Shown: positions 1-9,316, numbered from the stretch's first letter. The stretch is 61,337 bases of DNA from Myxococcota bacterium (GCA_023150835.1 JAKLKB010000023.1:1-61337); one strand, 5' to 3'. Numbers and translations: made by a program. The notes: a model not told the origin generated them from the sequence alone.

Positions 1-3000
1 TTGGTGAGGTTTTTGCCGTAGACATAGAAGTTGCTGTTGGCACCGGGTCGGATGGTGTTGGTGTAGTAGTGACCTGTGGAAGTGCTTGTGGTGACCATCG
101 TGATGCGGATACCTTCGCCGTTGGTGACGGTGAGGAAGCGGGGGGTACTTTGGGTGCCGCTGGGATTTTTGAGGACAACAGGCACGATGCCGGGTTGGGC
201 GAAGTTGACTTTTTCCAATTCAAAGTAGGTGTAGCCAAGGAAAGAGGTTTCGGTTTTGGAGATCTTGATGGGCTGACCGCCGACCAAGATCTCACCCGCC
301 GCACCGAGTCCACCACCGAGATCAAAGCCCGTTGCGACGACGCGCATCACGCTGTCTTTGCCGATCAGCGGGGCGTTTGCATCGCTGGTGGAAGACGAGC
401 CGTACATGGAGACGATGCCGAGTTCTTCGGTACCCCATTGGCCGGGGCCGATCACGCGCATCTTGATGGTGTTGCTCTTGGTGCCAGCGGTGCTTTGAAG
501 CTGAACAGGCGCAAGACCGGGAGTGAGGGTGTTGAAGTTGCTGTTGCTCCATGAGAACGATTGAAGCTGGTAAGGCGTTTTGCTCGAAGTGCTGAAGTTG
601 AGGTCAGAAGTACCGCTCTTGATGGGATTTCCTGCGCCATCGAGGATCTTGTGGGTGGTGGCGAAGTCGTAGCCCCAAAGATAGAAGGTCAAACTGGTCA
701 GATCGATGGGGATGATCATCGATTCGAGCCAGAGGACGCGGACGCGCTGTTGGGTGTTGATATCGAGGATCGAGGTGTTGGAGCGGCCTTTGTCGTTGGT
801 GACTTCGACAGGAAGTTCAAGACGGGTGTTGGTGCCGAGGGTGATCGGGTAGTCTTTGACGTCGATCACACTGGCGGTTGCGGTGACCGTCACACCTGCA
901 AGCGTCGAGATATCGACGTTGTTGATGTAGACCTTGGTTTTGGTGGTAGAGAAGTTGATGCCGTGGATCTTGAAGGTGATCTTGGCGGGTGGTGTGGCGG
1001 GATTGACCACAAGGGTTGCAGGAGTGACAGGTTGGATGCCCTGAATGGCGGGTGCAAAGGTCGGTTCGGAGGTGGTTGTGCCACCTGCGGGCGCACCGGG
1101 AGCGGGGCTGACAGCCCATGTCCACGTCAATTTGTTCGCAGAGCAGACGGAGGTTCCGCCGAGGGTTCGGCAGGCTTCGACGTCGTAAGTTTGGCCGGCT
1201 GTCAAACCTGCTGGAAGGTCAGAGTCGTCATCATCGAACTGAACGCAGCCTTGGGCCGTTCCGCTGCCGTTGTAGAAGGAAAAGTTATCTTCGTAGTTGA
1301 CGCCGCCGACGAGCGCGCCGTTTTGGTAAAAATTGACGGATGGGTTTTCGGTTGTCGACGAGACGGCGGAGCGGAGGTTTTCGCCGCAGACGTAGATCGT
1401 ATTCCAGCCCGAAGCAGCGAGCATATAGACATGCTCGACTTTGAGCTTGGCGGTTGCTGCGGGGGCTTTGTTGGTCCAAGACACCGCAACCGAGCAGATG
1501 TCGATGCCTCCGACTTTGCGACAGACGCGGACATCGTAGATATCGCCTGCGGTGAGTCCTGTGAAGACGCTACGGGCGGCTTGGACACAACCGCCTGCGA
1601 AGCCGTGTGCGTTGGTGGCCGTTTTTTTGACGATCGAAGTGCCCGACTTCAGGATTTCGATCTCTGGGACTGGATCAGGGCTGATATTTTGGAGGTTGGT
1701 TCCGCAGACGCGCAGATAATATTCTTCGTCGGCGGGGATGGAGTTGATCTTCATAAACTCATCGACTTCAAAAGAGGCTTCGTTAGAAGCCTTTGTGCCG
1801 GGGTTTGTGACGATCACTTTGTAGGTTTTTTTGGTGGTGTAGCTTGTGCCGCTGATGGTGATCAGGCCGCTGTTGACGTAAGTAGGTGTTGCAACGGCGG
1901 TCCCATCGACGGAAACGGTGGCGTTTGGATGGAAGCCTTCGCCGATAATCGAGATTTTCGGAGCAGCGGGAGGAACGGGCGAAGGAGCGATACCCGAGAT
2001 CTTGGGAGTGGGGATCTCGACGGCTTCGATCTCTTGTTTGTTGCTGGCCTTTTTGCAGAGGCCGAGAGCGGTCAGTTCGAGTTTTTTTGTGGCGGTCAGT
2101 GCCGAACCATCGACTTCGACGCTGTAGAGCGTGTCGTTGAGTTTGGTGAGCGTGAGGGGTTTGCCGTCCAAAGAAACGGAAGCGCCTTCGAGATACATGG
2201 CGACGACATAGCCTTGGACTTTGGAGCCGATGAACATCCGACGAGGAGCGATCGAGAGAAGCGCAGGCGTGGAGGTGGTTTCCGTGACAGTAAAGCCGAT
2301 CTCTGCGGGAGTTTTGGTTCCCACGTTGGTGACTTGGAGTTTGTATGCGCCCGCCGCGAGCTTGGTAAAGTCGAATTCAGCGCGAACTTGGGTCATCGAG
2401 AGATAAGTGAGTTTGACGGGAGCAAAGACCTTTGTGGCATCGGTGGCATCGACGAGTTCGACTTTGACACCCGAGAGCATATTGCGCCCGTTGATGACGA
2501 TGGTTTCGCTCGCGCAGTCTTTTCCGATACGGTTGAAGGAGATCCCGTCGATCAGGGCGCTGACGGAAGAGACGCGGAACTTGTAGGCGTCGGAGGCTTT
2601 GCCGTCGGGGTTGGTGACGATCACGTCGTATTCACCGTCGTTGGGGACGGTCAAGACGCCCGAGACTTTTTGATCGGATTCGTACTCGGTTTTGAGGTCT
2701 TTGCCATCGAACTTGATCACGGCACCGCGCACAAAGTTTTTGCCTTGAACGGTGAGGTTGACGATCTGACCTGCGATTACAAGGGCAGGACCGACGTAAG
2801 TGATCTCGGGTTTTTGGCCTTCAACGATATTGAATTCGAGTTCGCTGGTGGCTTTTCCGTCGGGGTTCGTCACTTTGACCTTGGCCTTTTTGGCGGTCTT
2901 TCCGGCAAGATCGATGGTTGCGCGCAAGCGGGTTGCGCTGACGTATTCGACACCCGCGAGATCAGCGCCGTCGAAGTTAACCTTGGCTCCGTAGAGAAAG

Positions 3001-3836
3001 CCCGTTCCGTCAAAGTCGACGGTGAGCTTTGCGCCGATCGCCCCGGAGTTCGGTGTGAGCGTGGTCAATGTGGGGGCAGGGGCTTCTTTGGTCGCGGTGA
3101 TGTAAGCAATCGCGATGCCTTCGCCGCCTTTTCCGTCGGTCACCTTGAGTTCGACGGCGTAGAGTCCGCCTTCGTCGGGTGTAAAGGAGGCTTTGCTTTT
3201 GTCGACATCTTGGAGGGTGGATTTGCTGTTGTCGGGCTTAAAGCGAAAGCTCCAAGCGTAGGTGAGGGTGTCTTTGTCGGCGTCGGTGCTGGTAGAGCCA
3301 TCGAGCGTAACGGCATCGCCCGCTTTGACGGTCGCTTCTGCGGGTGTGATCTTGGCTTCGGGAGGGACGTTGTCTTTGAAGGCTTCGAGCGTCACTTCGA
3401 CAACATCGCCTTGGAGGGTGTCATCGGCGACCTTCAAGGAGATCTTGTAAGGGCCTGCGATATCGGGCTTGATCGTCACTTGAGAAGCCGCAGTATCCGA
3501 AAGACTGGCGGTGCTGCCGTCGGGTTTGGTGGCAAGGCTCCAAGTGTACTTGGGCTTGGGTGAGGTGCTGTAGAAAAGGCTACTTGTTGCGCTAAGGGTG
3601 GCATTTTCGCCGACCTTGGCGCGCAATGCACCCGTGATCTTGCCTTCGGGTTTTTTGCCTTCGGGCTTGACTTCGGCCTTTTGGCATTTCTCTTGGATGC
3701 AAACGAGGGCCTCGACGCAGTCAAAGTTCGTCTTGCAGGCTTCACCTTCGTTTTTCTTGGGGGGATTACAGGCGGCAAGCCATGCGGTGAGCATGACAGT
3801 TGCCGATAGCAGAGACCAGGATTTACGCCACTTCAC
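1..3836 (-). CDS. Giant PKD/TIG-repeat surface lipoprotein (3' end outside window)
   Basis: The frame reads leftwards from a GTG at 3836-3834 for about 1,278 codons with no stop before the window edge, so the C-terminus is missing. An AGAAAGGAG ribosome-binding site sits 7 bases before the GTG. The N-terminus is a lipoprotein signal (basic KWRK start, hydrophobic core, lipobox LAAC with Cys23), followed by a short Cys-containing stretch (Cys34, 40, 46, 51). Next come two PKD-like Ig domains (roughly residues 60-235, with the typical DGSTSTDADKDTLTYAWSF pattern). After these is a long series of IPT/TIG-like beta repeats, recognisable by recurring phrases such as VTNPDGKAS and IVINGRNM. Family knowledge suggests a cell-surface adhesion or binding protein; the ligand is unknown. 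Low-complexity open frames on the opposite strand are artefacts of this gene's codon bias. Confidence 0.88.
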   Translation of the reverse strand, partial: MKWRKSWSLLSATVMLTAWLAACNPPKKNEGEACKTNFDCVEALVCIQEKCQKAEVKPEGKKPEGKITGALRAKVGENATLSATSSLFYSTSPKPKYTWSLATKPDGSTASLSDTAASQVTIKPDIAGPYKISLKVADDTLQGDVVEVTLEAFKDNVPPEAKITPAEATVKAGDAVTLDGSTSTDADKDTLTYAWSFRFKPDNSKSTLQDVDKSKASFTPDEGGLYAVELKVTDGKGGEGIAIAYITATKEAPAPTLTTLTPNSGAIGAKLTVDFDGTGFLYGAKVNFDGADLAGVEYVSATRLRATIDLAGKTAKKAKVKVTNPDGKATSELEFNIVEGQKPEITYVGPALVIAGQIVNLTVQGKNFVRGAVIKFDGKDLKTEYESDQKVSGVLTVPNDGEYDVIVTNPDGKASDAYKFRVSSVSALIDGISFNRIGKDCASETIVINGRNMLSGVKVELVDATDATKVFAPVKLTYLSMTQVRAEFDFTKLAAGAYKLQVTNVGTKTPAEIGFTVTETTSTPALLSIAPRRMFIGSKVQGYVVAMYLEGASVSLDGKPLTLTKLNDTLYSVEVDGSALTATKKLELTALGLCKKASNKQEIEAVEIPTPKISGIAPSPVPPAAPKISIIGEGFHPNATVSVDGTAVATPTYVNSGLITISGTSYTTKKTYKVIVTNPGTKASNEASFEVDEFMKINSIPADEEYYLRVCGTNLQNISPDPVPEIEILKSGTSIVKKTATNAHGFAGGCVQAARSVFTGLTAGDIYDVRVCRKVGGIDICSVAVSWTNKAPAATAKLKVEHVYMLAASGWNTIYVCGENLRSAVSSTTENPSVNFYQNGALVGGVNYEDNFSFYNGSGTAQGCVQFDDDDSDLPAGLTAGQTYDVEACRTLGGTSVCSANKLTWTWAVSPAPGAPAGGTTTSEPTFAPAIQGIQPVTPATLVVNPATPPAKITFKIHGINFSTTKTKVYINNVDISTLAGVTVTATASVIDVKDYPITLGTNTRLELPVEVTNDKGRSNTSILDINTQQRVRVLWLESMIIPIDLTSLTFYLWGYDFATTHKILDGAGNPIKSGTSDLNFSTSSKTPYQLQSFSWSNSNFNTLTPGLAPVQLQSTAGTKSNTIKMRVIGPGQWGTEELGIVSMYGSSSTSDANAPLIGKDSVMRVVATGFDLGGGLGAAGEILVGGQPIKISKTETSFLGYTYFELEKVNFAQPGIVPVVLKNPSGTQSTPRFLTVTNGEGIRITMVTTSTSTGHYYTNTIRPGANSNFYVYGKNLT

Positions 3837-3970
3837 GCGGAAACTCCTTTCTGGCTCAACAACGTTCGTGTCTTTGTCGCGCACTTGATGGGCTTTTTGT
3901 CGGATGACAAAGGCCCGATCGGTCGCAAACAACAAGACGTGGGTGGATATGGAACACTTCGGTGTGCCAT

Positions 3971-3979
3971 CTTATAGCA
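3971..3979 (-). promoter_or_regulatory. Putative extended -10 of the TIG lipoprotein gene
   Basis: On the minus strand the sequence reads TGCTATAAG, an extended -10 (TGnTATAAT-like) with no good -35. A start a few bases downstream would leave a leader of about 125 nt before the GTG at 3836. This rests on motif matching by eye only. Confidence 0.3.
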
Positions 3980-4635
3980 CAAAGAAAGAGTAAGCTGTTG
4001 GACGTTTTTCTGTGGGGAGAGTGATCTTCCCCCAACCAGAGAGAGCGGGGCTGGGATGAATGCAGGCGAGAGAAACAAACCCATGAGTCGACAATCAAAC
4101 CACCAAAAACACATCAACACCGCAATCCCTCAATCTACAAAAGATGCACATACCTTTCAAAAGGCGCGGCGAAACTGCCTCTTTGTGAGGAAGATGGGCC
4201 ATCTTGCAACACCTCGGCCCACAAAGAAAGTTCTTTGCATACCACGCGATCTTTTTGCAAAGCAAGGCCCCTCACGTCACAGAACCGACACTTTTACACC
4301 AGCAGCATTCTTTCCGCTCCGCGCTGGCGGGCAAGAAAGCTCTTCGGGCGAAGGCGTCAAACAAGCGACAGGGACACGAAATGCCCGTCAAGCCGCAACA
4401 GAACCCATAGATGGTCTGCTGGTTTGGGATGCTAGACTTGCTGAGGTGGGAATTGGTCTCACCGTCGTTGAGGGGGCGGTGTTGTGCCGAGCAGAACGCC
4501 GACGAAGGCTGCGGCTTGTGGAGGAGGGCGTGGTTTTTCCCCGTGTCTGGGGTGCTTTGGAAGCGGGGGAGGAGGAGCGTGTTGAGGCATGAGATGACCC
4601 GTTGCGCTTGCAAGGGATCGCTGCTATGCAAGAGG

Positions 4636-4662
4636 GCTTCTTGCGCCTTGGGTGCAAGAAGC
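4636..4662 (+). promoter_or_regulatory. Leader hairpin upstream of gyrA
   Basis: GCTTCTTGC and GCAAGAAGC form a perfect 9-bp stem that can extend inward by three more pairs to leave a 3-nt loop. It lies 31 bases before the gyrA ATG, inside the presumed 5' leader. There is no T-run after it, so a classical terminator is unlikely. A role in mRNA stability or translational control is an inference. Confidence 0.45.
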
Positions 4663-4693
4663 AAGGCACACAGAGAAAGGACCTGTACAGGAC

Positions 4694-7303
4694 ATGAGTG
4701 ATCTTTCTGTCACCCCAATCAATATCGAAGATGAGATGCAGGTTTCGTATCTCGATTACGCGATGAGCGTGATCATCGGGCGGGCGCTGCCCGATATCCG
4801 TGATGGTTTAAAGCCCGTACATCGGCGCGTTTTGTACGCGATGTTTCGGGAAGGGCTGTTGCACAACCGCAAGTACTCGAAGTGTGCGGGTGTGGTCGGC
4901 GAGGTGTTGAAAAAGTACCATCCTCACGGGGATTCCGCCGTCTATGACACCTTGGTCCGAATGGCGCAGCCTTGGAATATGCGTTATCCGCTGGTGGATG
5001 GGCAAGGAAACTTTGGTTCGATCGATGGGGATGCCGCAGCAGCGTACCGCTACACCGAGTCACGGATGACGCGGTTGGCCGAGATGATGCTCCAAGATAT
5101 CGACAAAGAAACAGTAGACTTTACGGAGAACTTCGACGGTTCAACGATGGAGCCGTTGGTGTTGCCGACGCGCTTTCCAACGCTGTTGGTCAATGGCTCC
5201 GATGGGATCGCGGTGGGGATGGCGACCAAGATCCCACCCCACAACCTGCGCGAAGTGATCAACGCTTGCGTTCTTTTGATCGATGAACCCGAGACCACCA
5301 TCGACGAGCTGGTGATGGGACGACCTGCAACGTCGGATAGACCGGCGATGCCGCCGATCTTGCGTGGTCCCGACTTTCCGACAGGGGGGACGATCCACGG
5401 GCAGCGCGATATCCTCAAAGCCTACAAAGAAGGGCGGGGTATCATCCAGATGCGAGCGACGTGCGAGACCGAGGAAGACGAGCGTTCGGGCCGCAGTCGG
5501 ATCGTTGTGAAAGAGATCCCGTACCAAGTCAATAAAGCCCGTCTTGTCGAGAAGATCGCGGAACTGGTTCGGGAACGAAAGATCGAAGGCATCTCGGATC
5601 TGCGGGATGAATCAAACCGTGAAGGCATCCGCGTGGTGATCGAACTCAAGCGCGACGTGATGCCCGAAGTCGTCCTCAACCAGCTCTACAAACACTCTCC
5701 GCTGCAAAGCTCTTTTGGGATCATCTTCCTCTCGATCTTGCAAGGCCAACCACGATGCCTCGATATCAAGGCGATGTTGGAGCAGTTCATCAACCATCGC
5801 CGCGAAGTGACGATCCGCCGTTGTCGTTATGAGTTGCGCAGAGCCAAAGAACGCGCCCACATCCTCGAAGGCTTGAAGAAAGCACTCGATTACATCGATG
5901 AGATCATCAAGACGATCCGTTCCTCAACGAGCACCGACGAAGCACGCGACCGCTTGATGGCGGGCTTTGACTTCTCCCGCCTCCAAGCCCAAGCCATCCT
6001 CGATCTGCGGCTGCAACGCTTAACGGCCCTTGAGCGCGACAAGATCATCGAAGAACTCACGCAGATCAACATGGAGATCGAGCGGCTGACCAACATCCTC
6101 CAAAACGAGGCCCTTCTGAAAGAGCTGATCAAGCGAGAGCTACAAGAAGTCGGAGATGAGTTTGGCGACGAACGCCGCGCACGCATCGCAGGTTCCTTGC
6201 ACCACATCTCCGAAGAAGACTTGATCGCCGAAGAAGAGATGGTCGTTAACATCACCAACTCCGGCTACATCAAGCGCAACTCGCTGACCGAATACCGCGC
6301 ACAACGTCGTGGTGGCCGTGGAATCGTCGGGATGAACACTCGCGAGGAGGACTTTGTCGTGCAGCTTTTCGTCGCGTCCACCCACGCTCACATGCTGATC
6401 TTGACCAATCTGGGCCGTATGTACCAAACCAAAGTGCATGAGATCCCCAAAGCTTCGCGTACTGCGCTCGGACGACCGATCGTCAACTTGGTCGGCCTCG
6501 AAGAAGGCGAGACGCCGCAAGCCGTCCTGCCGATCAAAGAATTCAAAGAAGGTATGTACTTGTTTTTTGCCACCCGTCGCGGCGTTGTCAAAAAGACCGA
6601 GCTGATGGCCTACGCCAACGTCGCCGTCCGAACGGGCGGACTGATCGCCATCCACATGGACGAGGGCGACGAACTGGTGGGAACCTTGCTGACCGACGGA
6701 AACTGCGAAGTGATCTTGTGTTCGCGCAAAGGGCAAGCGGTGCGTTTCCATGAAAGCGATGTCCGTCCCATCGGTCGAAATGCACGTGGCGTCGCAGGAA
6801 TCAAACTGGACGAAGGCGATCAAGTGGTGTCTCTCGTCGCCACCCAAGAAGACAAAAACCTGCTGACGATCACGGAAAACGGTTATGGCAAGCTGACGCC
6901 TGTCTCCGAATACCGCATCACCAAACGCAACGGAAAAGGCGTGATCACGATCAAGTGCAACGAGCGCAACGGCGATGTCGCCGCAACACTCGAAGTTTCC
7001 GATCAAGATCAACTCATGGTCTCGACCGATACAGGCCGAATTATCCGCTTTGCGGCCAAAGAGATCCGCGTCCAAGGGCGCAATACCCAAGGGGTTCGGC
7101 TGTTTCGCGTCGATGAAGGAGAGCGCATCTCTTCCGTTGCGATCGTCGCTGACGCCACCGAAGAGGATGCACTCGAACCAAGCAAAAACAACGACGAGAT
7201 CGGTGCGCCCGATGCTTCCGTCGAGATCGTTGATCAAAGCTCCACCATCGAGCCTGTCCCAACATCCGACGATCACGAGGAGCTCGACGAACCTCAAGAC
7301 TGA
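4694..7303 (+). CDS. gyrA: DNA gyrase subunit A
   Basis: This 869-aa protein is the breakage-reunion subunit of gyrase, which with GyrB introduces negative supercoils using ATP. The winged-helix/tower core is intact. The catalytic tyrosine is Tyr120 in AAYRYTESRM, matching E. coli Tyr122. The quinolone-determining region reads HPHGDSAVYDT with Ser81 and Asp85, the residues of sensitive enzymes. The C-terminal beta-pinwheel carries the GyrA box QRRGGRG (about residues 537-543), which identifies GyrA rather than ParC. The acidic tail (ending HEELDEPQD) is typical of GyrA. The ATG at 4694 gives the canonical MSDLSVTPINIEDEM start; an in-frame GTG 14 codons upstream lies inside the leader hairpin and is less likely. 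gyrB is not in the window. Confidence 0.98.
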   Translation: MSDLSVTPINIEDEMQVSYLDYAMSVIIGRALPDIRDGLKPVHRRVLYAMFREGLLHNRKYSKCAGVVGEVLKKYHPHGDSAVYDTLVRMAQPWNMRYPLVDGQGNFGSIDGDAAAAYRYTESRMTRLAEMMLQDIDKETVDFTENFDGSTMEPLVLPTRFPTLLVNGSDGIAVGMATKIPPHNLREVINACVLLIDEPETTIDELVMGRPATSDRPAMPPILRGPDFPTGGTIHGQRDILKAYKEGRGIIQMRATCETEEDERSGRSRIVVKEIPYQVNKARLVEKIAELVRERKIEGISDLRDESNREGIRVVIELKRDVMPEVVLNQLYKHSPLQSSFGIIFLSILQGQPRCLDIKAMLEQFINHRREVTIRRCRYELRRAKERAHILEGLKKALDYIDEIIKTIRSSTSTDEARDRLMAGFDFSRLQAQAILDLRLQRLTALERDKIIEELTQINMEIERLTNILQNEALLKELIKRELQEVGDEFGDERRARIAGSLHHISEEDLIAEEEMVVNITNSGYIKRNSLTEYRAQRRGGRGIVGMNTREEDFVVQLFVASTHAHMLILTNLGRMYQTKVHEIPKASRTALGRPIVNLVGLEEGETPQAVLPIKEFKEGMYLFFATRRGVVKKTELMAYANVAVRTGGLIAIHMDEGDELVGTLLTDGNCEVILCSRKGQAVRFHESDVRPIGRNARGVAGIKLDEGDQVVSLVATQEDKNLLTITENGYGKLTPVSEYRITKRNGKGVITIKCNERNGDVAATLEVSDQDQLMVSTDTGRIIRFAAKEIRVQGRNTQGVRLFRVDEGERISSVAIVADATEEDALEPSKNNDEIGAPDASVEIVDQSSTIEPVPTSDDHEELDEPQD

Positions 7304-7399
7304 CGTCTTGGGGCGGTGCTTGGTACGATCTCGATCCATCCCATTACAACGGAGAGATCGATCGGTGATGCGCAAATTATCTTGCGAAGCAAAAAATCG

Positions 7400-7428
7400 T
7401 TGACGTGGATGGGGGCCTGTGGTAGAAC
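7400..7428 (+). promoter_or_regulatory. Candidate sigma-70 promoter of the atp cluster
   Basis: TTGACG (7400-7405), a 17-base spacer and TAGAAC (7423-7428) lie about 50 bases before the first possible start of the atpZ-like gene and about 100 bases after the gyrA stop. Spacing is ideal and the -35 is strong. The call is by eye. Confidence 0.5.
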
Positions 7429-7478
7429 GCGACCCCAACGAAGGGTGAGAGATCACAAAAGCGCTTTGGCTTACGCGG

Positions 7479-7793
7479 ATGTTCGCGCTTTTTGAGTCCG
7501 ATCCTGTCCCAACGATGGACGCCCGTATGACCGAAGATCCAAACGAATCAAAAACAACGACCCCACTCTCCAGCAACTCGGCAAGCGAATGGCGACAGGC
7601 GTTGTGGGCGATGGCTGCCGTCCTTGAATTGACGGCAAGCATCCTCGCCTCCGCATGGGTGGGGTTGTGGTTGGATCGCTTCTTTCAAAGCGGCCCGTTT
7701 GGTTTGTTGGGATGTGTCGCGCTCGGAGGCGGCACTGGATTTTGGCTGTTGTGGCGCTTCTCGCGCCCCGCAGATCGCGATCCACGTCCATGA
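7479..7793 (+). CDS. atpZ: AtpZ/AtpI-family F0 assembly protein
   Basis: This small membrane protein (up to 104 aa) has two hydrophobic segments. The second follows the family signature GLWLDRFFQSGPFGLLG, then a Gly-rich turn and helix as in AtpZ/AtpI-type proteins. These help assemble the ATP synthase c-ring or supply Mg2+. The start is uncertain: ATGs at 7479, 7515 and 7527 are all in frame and none has a clear ribosome-binding site; the first 13-17 residues may not be translated. Its stop overlaps the start of the next gene (ATGA at 7790-7793), so the two are probably translationally coupled. Position directly before atpI-atpB-atpE supports the assignment. Confidence 0.8.
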   Translation: MFALFESDPVPTMDARMTEDPNESKTTTPLSSNSASEWRQALWAMAAVLELTASILASAWVGLWLDRFFQSGPFGLLGCVALGGGTGFWLLWRFSRPADRDPRP

Positions 7794-8467
7794 CTCGCCA
7801 CCCCTTGCGTTTCCTCGCTCTGCTCGAATCAAGTGCTTTACTCTTCGGCTTCGTGATGTCTCTCGCCGCCTGGTGGTGGACTCTTCGTTCCGAAGTGGCC
7901 TTGGCGGCCCTTTTGGGTTCGCTGTTTAGCTCTGGAAATCTTCGCCTCTTGATCTGGAACTGGTCTCCCATGCTTGATGCCGCTCCACCCGCACAAGTCG
8001 CCAAAGAGACCCACTCCCAATCTCCGCCAACGCAAAACGCCGATGATTCGGCGCACAACGTGGGTGCCTCGAACCAAGATACCGAATCTTCGGCGCAGAT
8101 CGTGGATGCCTCGAACCAAGATACCGAATCTTCGGCGCAGATCGTGAATGCCTCGAACCAAGATGTCGAATCTTCGGCGCAGATCGTGAATGCCTCGAAC
8201 CAAGATGCCGAACCTTCGGCGCAGATCGTGGGCATCTCGAACCCACAGGCGGATAACGCAGTGCCTCAAAAGGTGCATTCTTTTGCGCCAGTTCAGCGCT
8301 CGCTGCTTTTGACGGGGCGCTTCTTGTTCAAGCATTTGTTTTTGCTTGGCGGTTTGATCCTGTGCTTGTGGGGGCTAAAGCTCCATGTCGCGGGATTTTC
8401 CTTGGGCCTTGGGAACATCGTGATCGCGATCCTCTTTTCTCCCTTGTTGCCGCAATCGACGGAGTGA
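7790..8467 (+). CDS. atpI: ATP synthase subunit I (AtpI-like) carrying a tandem-repeat insertion
   Basis: This 225-aa membrane protein begins MTRHPLRFLALLESSALLFG at an ATG overlapping the upstream stop codon. Two hydrophobic segments (about residues 10-60) and two more near the C-terminus (about 170-222) match the four-helix layout of ATP synthase protein I. The halves are joined by about 100 residues of hydrophilic sequence that the family lacks. That linker holds four copies of a 14-residue unit (consensus NASNQDxESSAQIV), a 42-bp DNA repeat. The last helices end in GLGNIVIAILFSPLL. The protein likely chaperones the c-ring; what the insert does is unknown. The gene is 7 bases from atpB. 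Confidence 0.75.
   Translation: MTRHPLRFLALLESSALLFGFVMSLAAWWWTLRSEVALAALLGSLFSSGNLRLLIWNWSPMLDAAPPAQVAKETHSQSPPTQNADDSAHNVGASNQDTESSAQIVDASNQDTESSAQIVNASNQDVESSAQIVNASNQDAEPSAQIVGISNPQADNAVPQKVHSFAPVQRSLLLTGRFLFKHLFLLGGLILCLWGLKLHVAGFSLGLGNIVIAILFSPLLPQSTE
8060..8245 (+). repeat. In-frame 42-bp minisatellite inside atpI
   Basis: Four near-identical 42-bp units begin at 8060 (GTGGGTGCCTCGAACCAAGA), followed by a decayed fifth. Differences between copies are mostly single bases (Thr/Val/Ala and Ser/Pro changes). The unit length keeps the frame open. A 17-base stretch at 8141-8157 recurs exactly at 28742-28758 in an unrelated gene. Confidence 0.9.
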
Positions 8468-8474
8468 TTTCTCC

Positions 8475-9200
8475 ATGTTCTCTCTTTTTTTGGCTTCCGG
8501 CGAACACTTTTCGCTCTTTTCTTATTTCCTCAAGATGAACCACGGCTACGTTCATGTGGCGATGGCTGCGACGGTGACGCTGTTGATCGTGTGGCTCTCT
8601 CTCTTGATTCACCGCTCATTCAAGCGCGATCAAGAGATCGGGCGCGATCCACTCGTTCCTGACGACAAACTATCTCTTCGCAACATCGTTGAGATCGGCC
8701 TTGAACGCCTCTATCAAATGTTCCAAAACATCCTTGGCCACGACGCGGAAAAGCACTTTGGGTTGCTTGCAAGCATCTTCTTGTACATCCTGATCAGCAA
8801 CTTCATGGGCCTGATCCCCGGCTTTCTCCCGCCCACCGACAACATGAACACCAACCTCGCTATCGGTTTGGTGGTGTTTTTGTACTACAACTACCAAGGA
8901 TTCAAAGAGTCGGGTGCTGCCTACCTCAAACATTTTATGGGGCCTGTTCTTCCTTTGATCCCCTTGATGTTTGTGATTGAACTCGTCAGCCATATCGTTC
9001 GCCCGATCTCCTTGAGCTTGCGCCTCGCTGGAAACATGACAGGCGATCACCAAGTCCTCGGTGTCTTTTCCAACATGACCCCTTTGCTTGTCCCTGTGAT
9101 CTTTATGGCCCTTGGTTTCCTTGTGTGCTTCCTCCAAGCATTCGTGTTCACGCTGCTTTCGAGCGTTTACATCGCAATGGCCGTTTCCCACGATCATTGA
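8475..9200 (+). CDS. atpB: ATP synthase F0 subunit a
   Basis: This 241-aa integral membrane protein forms the proton (or sodium) half-channels against the c-ring. Five to six hydrophobic helices are visible. The essential arginine is Arg183 in SLSLRLAGNMTGDH, equivalent to E. coli Arg210 in LRLFGNM. The N-terminal NHGYVHVAMAAT and the FMGLIPGFLPPTDNMNTN stretch are also typical of subunit a. A GGAG lies 10-15 bases upstream, overlapping the end of atpI. The lack of atpF, atpH, atpA and other F1 genes after atpE means the ATP synthase is encoded at two loci, a common arrangement in deltaproteobacteria. Confidence 0.97.
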   Translation: MFSLFLASGEHFSLFSYFLKMNHGYVHVAMAATVTLLIVWLSLLIHRSFKRDQEIGRDPLVPDDKLSLRNIVEIGLERLYQMFQNILGHDAEKHFGLLASIFLYILISNFMGLIPGFLPPTDNMNTNLAIGLVVFLYYNYQGFKESGAAYLKHFMGPVLPLIPLMFVIELVSHIVRPISLSLRLAGNMTGDHQVLGVFSNMTPLLVPVIFMALGFLVCFLQAFVFTLLSSVYIAMAVSHDH

Positions 9201-9316
9201 TATCCTTGGTGCATCTTGCTCAAGCAATCCGTTTGAGAGAAAGATCGCCATCTAAAGTCGCATCGCGTCCGTTTTTCGAGACGGATCCGCCTTGAAACAC
9301 TACGGAGATTGTTTAG

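Larger units (their letters stand above)
3837..4693. other. Intergenic region between the divergent TIG lipoprotein gene and gyrA
   Basis: No convincing gene is seen in these 857 bases. Open frames exist on both strands (for example 4056-4592 +), but their translations show no protein-like composition and lack ribosome-binding sites. The region must carry both divergent promoters. The only clear structures are an extended -10-like box facing left and a strong hairpin just before gyrA, listed separately. Confidence 0.6.

Noticed and set aside
561-3563. A 1,000-codon open frame on the plus strand
   Set aside because: It is antisense to the TIG-repeat lipoprotein. Its translation is Asp/Gly/Arg-rich without domains, while the minus strand gives clear TIG and PKD repeats, a lipobox and a ribosome-binding site.
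4056-4592. A 178-codon plus-strand frame upstream of gyrA, and minus-strand frames over it
   Set aside because: No ribosome-binding site, no recognisable motif and atypical amino-acid composition.
4694-7303. ParC (topoisomerase IV) instead of GyrA
   Set aside because: The GyrA box QRRGGRG and full pinwheel with acidic tail are present.
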